Assembly (NCBI GenBank): GCA_947483075.1
Contig: CANKLE010000004.1
Span: 1 to 64,000, forward strand
Source of the DNA: Flavobacteriaceae bacterium
GTDB taxonomy: Bacteria > Bacteroidota > Bacteroidia > Flavobacteriales > Flavobacteriaceae
Direction: 5' to 3'
DNA length: 64,000 bases
In this document: piece after piece, positions 60,146 to 64,000 of the stretch
Layout: each line of letters starts with the position of its first letter
How positions within the stretch are numbered: position 1 is the stretch's first letter
Position numbers and translations under genes: made by a program
The notes under the pieces: generated by a model
What the model saw: only the letters and a program-made list of their open reading frames with translations
Database searches by the model: none
What the model was told of the DNA's origin: nothing

Positions 60146-60307
60146 TTATTTTTTGTGTCTTGGTTCAGAGGATACAGTCAATTTGTGTCTTCCTTTAGCT
60201 CTACGACGAGCAAGCACTTTTCTTCCATTAGCAGAAGCCATTCTGTCCATAAATCCGTGCTTATTTCTTCTTTTTCTTTTCGATGGTTGAAACGTTCTTT
60301 TGCTCAT
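60146..60307 (-). CDS. rpmH: 50S ribosomal protein L34
   Basis: A 53-residue basic ribosomal protein, read directly from the minus strand. It begins [19 protein letters not shown] and continues [20 protein letters not shown], ending SSEPRHKK. Motif and length match L34. It has its own promoter and terminator. In many bacteria rpmH is next to rnpA and near dnaA; here no rnpA is seen next to it. Confidence 0.98.
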
Positions 60308-60382
60308 TGCTTTGTATCTTTAAAATATCGTATTGTTTTCTTAGGTATTTGTTTTTAGGAGCCCTGCTTCCAAAACCGAGTG

Positions 60383-60412
60383 CAAATATACAAAGTCTTT
60401 TTTTTCTAGCAA
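60383..60412 (-). promoter_or_regulatory. rpmH promoter
   Basis: -7 TATATTTG (60383-60390) with TTG at 60410-60412 across a 19-base spacer; initiation near 60377 leaves a leader of about 70 bases. Confidence 0.65.
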
Positions 60413-60446
60413 GTGGTTTAATAAAAATATTTTCAATTCCTTTTAC

Positions 60447-60454
60447 TATATTTG
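60447..60454 (+). promoter_or_regulatory. Promoter of the TPR-like gene (-7 box)
   Basis: TATATTTG, 22 bases before the ATG; it is divergent from the rpmH promoter. Confidence 0.6.
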
Positions 60455-60476
60455 TGCGCATTAAAACCGATATCCT

Positions 60477-60992
60477 ATGTACCCGAAATTTTTAAAACTC
60501 ATACTTGCTGCAATCCTAGTAATAACAGGCGTTTGGCAATTTACGGAAAGCAATATTGGCAATGGAATTTTCGTGATTTTATTGACCGTATTTCCCGTTT
60601 TCTTGTACTATAAAAACGAATTTATTTTGTTGGCCTTTTTAAAACTGCGCAAACAAGATTTTCCGGGTGCGCAAAAATGGCTTTCGAAAATTAAAAATCC
60701 AGAATCTGCATTGGTACGCAAACAACAAGGTTATTACAACTACTTGCACGGCATCATGCTCTCGCAAACCAATCTAACCCAAGCCGAACGCTACTTCAAA
60801 AAAGCCATCGAATTGGGCTTAAGCATGGACATGGACTTGGCCGTAGCCAAACTCAACTTGGCCGGTGTAGCCCTTACCCGTCGTCGTAAACTCGAAGCGA
60901 CCAACTTGCTCAACGAAGCCAAAAAGCTCGATAAACAAGGCATGCTCAAGGAGCAAATTACGATGATGAAAGAGCAGATGAAGAAAATTTAA
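60477..60992 (+). CDS. Small membrane protein with TPR-like domain
   Basis: A 171-residue protein with two N-terminal membrane helices (LKLILAAILVITGVW and IFVILLTVFPVFLYY, about 6-45) and a cytoplasmic TPR-like helical part (AQKWLSKIKNPE, YYNYLHGIMLSQTNLTQAERYFKKAIELGL, AVAKLNLAGVALTRRRKLEATNLLNEAKKLD). It may act as a small assembly or scaffold factor. Homologues of this layout occur in flavobacteria as DUF2892-like or TPR proteins. Function unknown. Confidence 0.75.
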   Translation: MYPKFLKLILAAILVITGVWQFTESNIGNGIFVILLTVFPVFLYYKNEFILLAFLKLRKQDFPGAQKWLSKIKNPESALVRKQQGYYNYLHGIMLSQTNLTQAERYFKKAIELGLSMDMDLAVAKLNLAGVALTRRRKLEATNLLNEAKKLDKQGMLKEQITMMKEQMKKI

Positions 60993-60997
60993 TTTTT

Positions 60998-61155
60998 GTT
61001 TCAAGTTTCAGGTTTCAGGTTTCAGGTATAAGGCTGACGCCTTGTTTCAGGTTTCAAGTTTCAAGTTCTTTCTAAGGGCAAATGTCATATACTATTCACT
61101 GAATTATTTTTTGTTCTTAGTATACTAGTAAAACCTGAAACTTTAAACTTGAAAC
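60998..61155. repeat. Tandem 7-base word array (GTTTCAG) with inverted copy
   Basis: Words GTTTCAA/GTTTCAG repeat at 60998, 61005, 61012, 61019, then a GTATAAG unit and the hairpin AAGGC-TGAC-GCCTT (61030-61043), then 61044, 61051 and 61058. About 70 bases on, inverted words (CTGAAAC, TTGAAAC; 61134-61155) face them, so the whole region can fold back on itself. Confidence 0.8.
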
Positions 61156-61177
61156 AAAAATAACGGCGCTAGCCAAA

Positions 61178-61480
61178 CTAAATCTTTATCCCCGGCGGCA
61201 ACAAATCTCTATACTGGGTGTGTTTTCTGAAGAACAAAGCGATTTTCGGAAAAATTGGCACCACTTTTAGCTTGCGCTCGTAGGCGATTTCCATAATGTT
61301 TTTTAGGAGTTCGGTAATAAAATCTTCGTCGCCAAATCCTTCGGGGGTTTGAATTTTGGTCAAGAATATTTTGCGCTCCTGAAAGGAATATTCTACAGTA
61401 ATAAGCCCCTGCTCTACCGTAGTTTCAAATTGTCGTGCAAACGTATTGTCTTTAATGACAAGGGTAGTTTTTTGGTCCAT
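61178..61480 (-). CDS. YjdJ-type GNAT acetyltransferase-like protein
   Basis: A 100-residue protein of the small GNAT-like family (PF14542 type). It has an N-terminal sheet (TVEYSFQERKIFLTKIQTPEGF) followed by FITELLKNIMEIAYERKLKVVPIFPKIALFFRKH, where the acetyl-CoA loop and the VVPIFP...F end are typical of YjdJ. Substrate unknown. It starts one base after the pirin gene, so both are cotranscribed. Confidence 0.88.
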   Translation of the reverse strand: MDQKTTLVIKDNTFARQFETTVEQGLITVEYSFQERKIFLTKIQTPEGFGDEDFITELLKNIMEIAYERKLKVVPIFPKIALFFRKHTQYRDLLPPGIKI

Positions 61481-61481
61481 G

Positions 61482-62204
61482 TTAGTTGTGGTGCATAGGC
61501 ACTTCGATTAATAATAAAGTGGCTGCTGCCGTAGTTGTAATTTCGATAGCCGATGCGAGGGTAATTTCGGCGGCATCTCTTTTGCCTAAATGCTGATCCT
61601 GAAGCCTTACTTCGCCTTCTATCACAAATAAAAACAAGCCATTGCCTGCTATTTTGGTCGTATAAGAAAATGATTCGTTGGCATCAAAAACCCCCATACT
61701 AAAAAAACAATCTTGGTAAATCCAAATCGAACCTTCGGCAGGTTGCGTGTTTGGCGAAACGACCGTTACCCAAGAATTTCGGCTACTTTCTAAATCAAAA
61801 GCTTTTTGATCATAGCGCGGGCTTACATTTTGCTGGTTGGGAAATACCCATATCTGCAGTGTTTTGGCAACTTCAGTAGCGCTGGCATTCATCTCGGAAT
61901 GATAGATACCCGTTCCGGCGCTCATCACCTGAACTTCTCCAAAACTCACCACCTTTTCATTCCCCATGCTATCCCGGTGCCCAAGGCCTCCCGCTAATGG
62001 AATCGTAATGATTTCCATGTTGTCGTGCGGATGGGTTCCAAAGCCCATACCCGGTGCAATCGTGTCGTCATTTAGCACGCGTAACATCCCAAATTGAACA
62101 TTTTCAGGATTGAAATAATTGGCAAACGAAAAAGAAAAATTAGCCTTTAACCAACCGTGATCGGCGGTTCCGCGTTCATGGGATTTTCGTACTTGAATAG
62201 TCAT
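61482..62204 (-). CDS. Pirin-family protein
   Basis: A 240-residue bicupin of the pirin family (YhhW-like). The metal ligands are visible in the first cupin: THPHDNMEIITIPL (two His), and GTGIYHSEMN (His and Glu). Some pirins have quercetin dioxygenase activity, others act in transcription or redox sensing; no choice can be made here. It is the first gene of a two-gene operon with the GNAT-like protein. Confidence 0.93.
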   Translation of the reverse strand: MTIQVRKSHERGTADHGWLKANFSFSFANYFNPENVQFGMLRVLNDDTIAPGMGFGTHPHDNMEIITIPLAGGLGHRDSMGNEKVVSFGEVQVMSAGTGIYHSEMNASATEVAKTLQIWVFPNQQNVSPRYDQKAFDLESSRNSWVTVVSPNTQPAEGSIWIYQDCFFSMGVFDANESFSYTTKIAGNGLFLFVIEGEVRLQDQHLGKRDAAEITLASAIEITTTAAATLLLIEVPMHHN

Positions 62205-62381
62205 GTCTGTGTGTTACTAATAAACAAAAAAATGCAGGTAAACTAACTGATTTTGGGGAGTGTAAATTTCGACATTATAAATGAGAATTGACTTATAATT
62301 TTAGTAAAAGATAGAGATTGCGGGACTATTTAGCCCAGACCCTACCCCAAGCCCGGAGTAAATTTTAATATCGAATAATTT

Positions 62382-62389
62382 TACTTTCG
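62382..62389 (+). promoter_or_regulatory. Promoter of the transglycosylase gene (-7-like box)
   Basis: TACTTTCG differs from TAnnTTTG at one base, 60 bases before the chosen start. The 180 bases before it show no gene. Confidence 0.35.
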
Positions 62390-62449
62390 CAGGCACATAC
62401 TTTTGGAGTATTTTGTATGTTTATACCTCATAAACTAATGACGTACTTC

Positions 62450-63343
62450 ATGAAAAAACACACCTATATCGCTTGGTTTGCATTTGTTATTGTAAGCAGC
62501 CTCTTTTTATTGTACGCCACATCAGTAGAAAACAAAAACAAAATCACCCGAGAGGGAACTCCCCAATTTTTTCCAGCCAAAATTGATTTTGCCGGCGAAG
62601 AAACACCCTTAAACATTACGGATGTTCGCGAACGCTTGGACCGAGAATTGTTGGTGAATGCCAATCTAGACGCCACTACATTACTCATTATCAAAAGAGC
62701 CAATCGCGTATTTCCGATCATCGAACCCATCTTGCAGCGCAAAGGCGTACCCGACGATTTCAAATTTTTGGCAGTAATCGAAAGTGGCTTGGTGCATGCG
62801 GTATCAGCTGCAGGAGCTCGCGGAATTTGGCAATTCATGCCGCAAACTGCTCGCGAAAAAGGAATGGAAGTAACCGAGTCGGTCGATGAGCGTTACCATT
62901 TAGAAAAAGCCACCGAAGCCGCCTGTGATTATTTGTTGCAGGCCAAAGCCAAATTTGGGTCGTGGACCTTGGCTGCAGCGGCCTACAATGGCGGCATGAG
63001 CGGCGTGAGCAAGCAAATCGAAAATCAACAAGTGAGCAACTACTATGATTTATTGCTCAATGACGAAACTTCGCGTTATGTATTTCGCATTTTGGCCTTG
63101 AAAGAAATCATGCAAAACCCAGTAAAATTCGGTTTTGAAATTTCCCCCGATGAACTATATCAAAACCTGCCTTCCAAGAAAATTGTGGTGGACAGTTCCA
63201 TCAGCAACTTGGCTCAATTTGCCAAAAGTCAAGGCATCAATTATAAAATTTTGAAATTGCACAATCCCTGGTTGCGCGACACCAAATTGACCAATCCTGG
63301 CAAGAAGAAATACGAGATTGAGATTCCGTTGGAGGGGTATTGA
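62450..63343 (+). CDS. Membrane-anchored lytic transglycosylase (SLT family)
   Basis: Cleaves peptidoglycan glycan strands. A protein of 297 residues from the start at 62450 (MKKHTYIAWFAFVIVSSLFL, a membrane anchor); an upstream ATG at 62417 would add 11 residues. The SLT domain (about 85-220) has the catalytic Glu in VIESGLVHAVSAAGARGIWQFMPQ and the later AAAAYNGG. The C-terminal part (FAKSQGINYKILKLHNPWLRD) resembles a LysM-type or MltD end. It is convergent with mtaB. Confidence 0.9.
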   Translation: MKKHTYIAWFAFVIVSSLFLLYATSVENKNKITREGTPQFFPAKIDFAGEETPLNITDVRERLDRELLVNANLDATTLLIIKRANRVFPIIEPILQRKGVPDDFKFLAVIESGLVHAVSAAGARGIWQFMPQTAREKGMEVTESVDERYHLEKATEAACDYLLQAKAKFGSWTLAAAAYNGGMSGVSKQIENQQVSNYYDLLLNDETSRYVFRILALKEIMQNPVKFGFEISPDELYQNLPSKKIVVDSSISNLAQFAKSQGINYKILKLHNPWLRDTKLTNPGKKKYEIEIPLEGY

Positions 63344-63456
63344 TTTTAGCTATTTTGGATTGCTAAAAAAACTTTCGCAAACAACAGGATTACTTATCGC
63401 TTACTGTTGGAGAAGAAAGACAAAGAGAGGAGAGACGAAAAGACAACTTTCGATTA

Positions 63457-63545
63457 TGACTTTACCACTTTATGACTTTATGACTTTGCTTCGCCTGTTC
63501 GCTTCGCTCGGGTCGACTTTACGACTTTATGACTTTACGACTCAA
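63457..63545. repeat. Tandem 8-base word array (TGACTTTA)
   Basis: Words TGACTTTA/CGACTTTA repeat at 63457, 63465, 63473 and 63481, then a GC-rich insert (63489-63513), then three more from 63514. It fills most of the convergent spacer between the transglycosylase and mtaB genes and reaches the mtaB stop codon. Confidence 0.8.
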
Positions 63546-64000
63546 ACCCCTCTCACCGACCCATCTTCATCAATATAGCTCAACTGCAGCGTTTGAAGTT
63601 CATTGACCAATTCAGGATTCCAAGGTGCTTTCACTTTCACGTAGTTTTCAGTAAAGCCATACATATAACCGGCTTTGTTTTCGCCTTCAAACAACACCTT
63701 GCGGGTAGTGCCCAATTGGCTTTCATAAAAAGCACGGCGTTTCTTAACCGATAATCCGCGCAGCATTTTACTGCGTTTGGCCCGCACGGCAGAAGGCACT
63801 ACGCCATCCATAGCAGCGGCCTCGGTATTGTCGCGTTCCGAATAGGTAAACACATGCAAATACGAGATCGGTAATTCATTCAAGAAATGATAGGTTTCCA
63901 AAAACAACTCATCGGTTTCACCGGGAAAGCCCACAATCACATCTACGCCTATACAAGCATCGGGCATGTGTTGGCGAATGGCCGCCACCCGATCCACATA
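63542..64000 (-). CDS. mtaB: tRNA methylthiotransferase MtaB, C-terminal part
   Basis: The 3' part of a radical-SAM enzyme that adds a methylthio group to t6A37 in tRNA. Only the last 150 or so residues are in the window; the frame stays open through the right edge. Visible are CIGVDVIVGFPGETDELFLETY and LHVFTYSERDNTEAAAM of the radical SAM core, then a TRAM-like end (GENKAGYMYGFTENYVKVKAP). The motif VFTYSERDNT favours MtaB over MiaB or RimO. The 4Fe-4S CxxxCxxC site would be outside the window. Confidence 0.9.
   Translation of the reverse strand, partial: YVDRVAAIRQHMPDACIGVDVIVGFPGETDELFLETYHFLNELPISYLHVFTYSERDNTEAAAMDGVVPSAVRAKRSKMLRGLSVKKRRAFYESQLGTTRKVLFEGENKAGYMYGFTENYVKVKAPWNPELVNELQTLQLSYIDEDGSVRGV

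Overview
The window looks like a chromosomal segment of a Flavobacterium-like member of the Bacteroidota. The evidence is: promoters of the TTTG / TAnnTTTG type, no Shine-Dalgarno-like leaders, low to moderate GC, five proteins with the C-terminal (type A) signal of the type IX secretion system (T9SS), a MerR-crtI-crtB-crtZ carotenoid operon, paired transketolase half-genes, and a carB that lacks its C-terminal allosteric domain.

Layout. 1-6.1 kb: a promoter facing out of the window, the translation operon thrS-infC-rpmI-rplT (infC appears to start at ATA), then a secreted S9 peptidase. 6.1-19.1 kb: one 4225-residue secreted T9SS cargo protein on the minus strand, followed 7 bases downstream by a small protein with a PID/membrane/basic tail. 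19.2-27.0 kb: minus-strand genes for a secreted protein often labelled asparagine synthetase B, a ParDE toxin-antitoxin pair, dnaB, accA, an EamA transporter, an LptF/LptG permease and tgt. 27.2-29.9 kb: a VIT1-like transporter and the two transketolase subunits. 29.9-31.6 kb: an AT-rich accessory patch with a small lipoprotein, a hairpin repeat and a VapBC-type pair. 31.5-36.0 kb: cupin, AlkB-like, lipoproteins, FKBP-like, S4 protein, phosphoribosyltransferase, shikimate kinase. 36.0-36.6 kb: two identical tRNA-Lys genes, tRNA-Leu(GAG) and a short tandem palindromic repeat.

37.5-47.2 kb is the most interesting part. A CarH/LitR-like regulator (MerR domain plus cobalamin-binding domain) is the first gene of an operon with phytoene desaturase, phytoene synthase and carotene hydroxylase. 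About 0.6 kb beyond the operon begins a B12 uptake locus: a TonB-dependent receptor behind a cobalamin riboswitch, divergent from an ABC importer (btuFCD-like). This suggests B12-dependent light control of carotenoid synthesis, with B12 supply encoded next door.

47.1-64 kb: TrmL, a pseudouridine synthase, RmuC, a diheme cytochrome lipoprotein, three consecutive T9SS cargo proteins (FG-GAP/ASPIC, a GATase-like protein, CotH/lamin-tail), two small unknown proteins, carB, rpmH (53 codons), a small TPR-like membrane protein, a GNAT-like protein, a pirin, a lytic transglycosylase and the 3' part of mtaB.

Intergenic DNA holds several apparently dispersed non-coding repeats: tandem arrays of 7- or 8-base words at five places, two long hairpin elements that share an ATCTTTTT / AAAAGGAT core, and a family of GACGAAGTC palindromes. 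No CRISPR array, insertion sequence, rRNA gene or replication origin was seen. All function calls were made by reading the sequence, without database searches.
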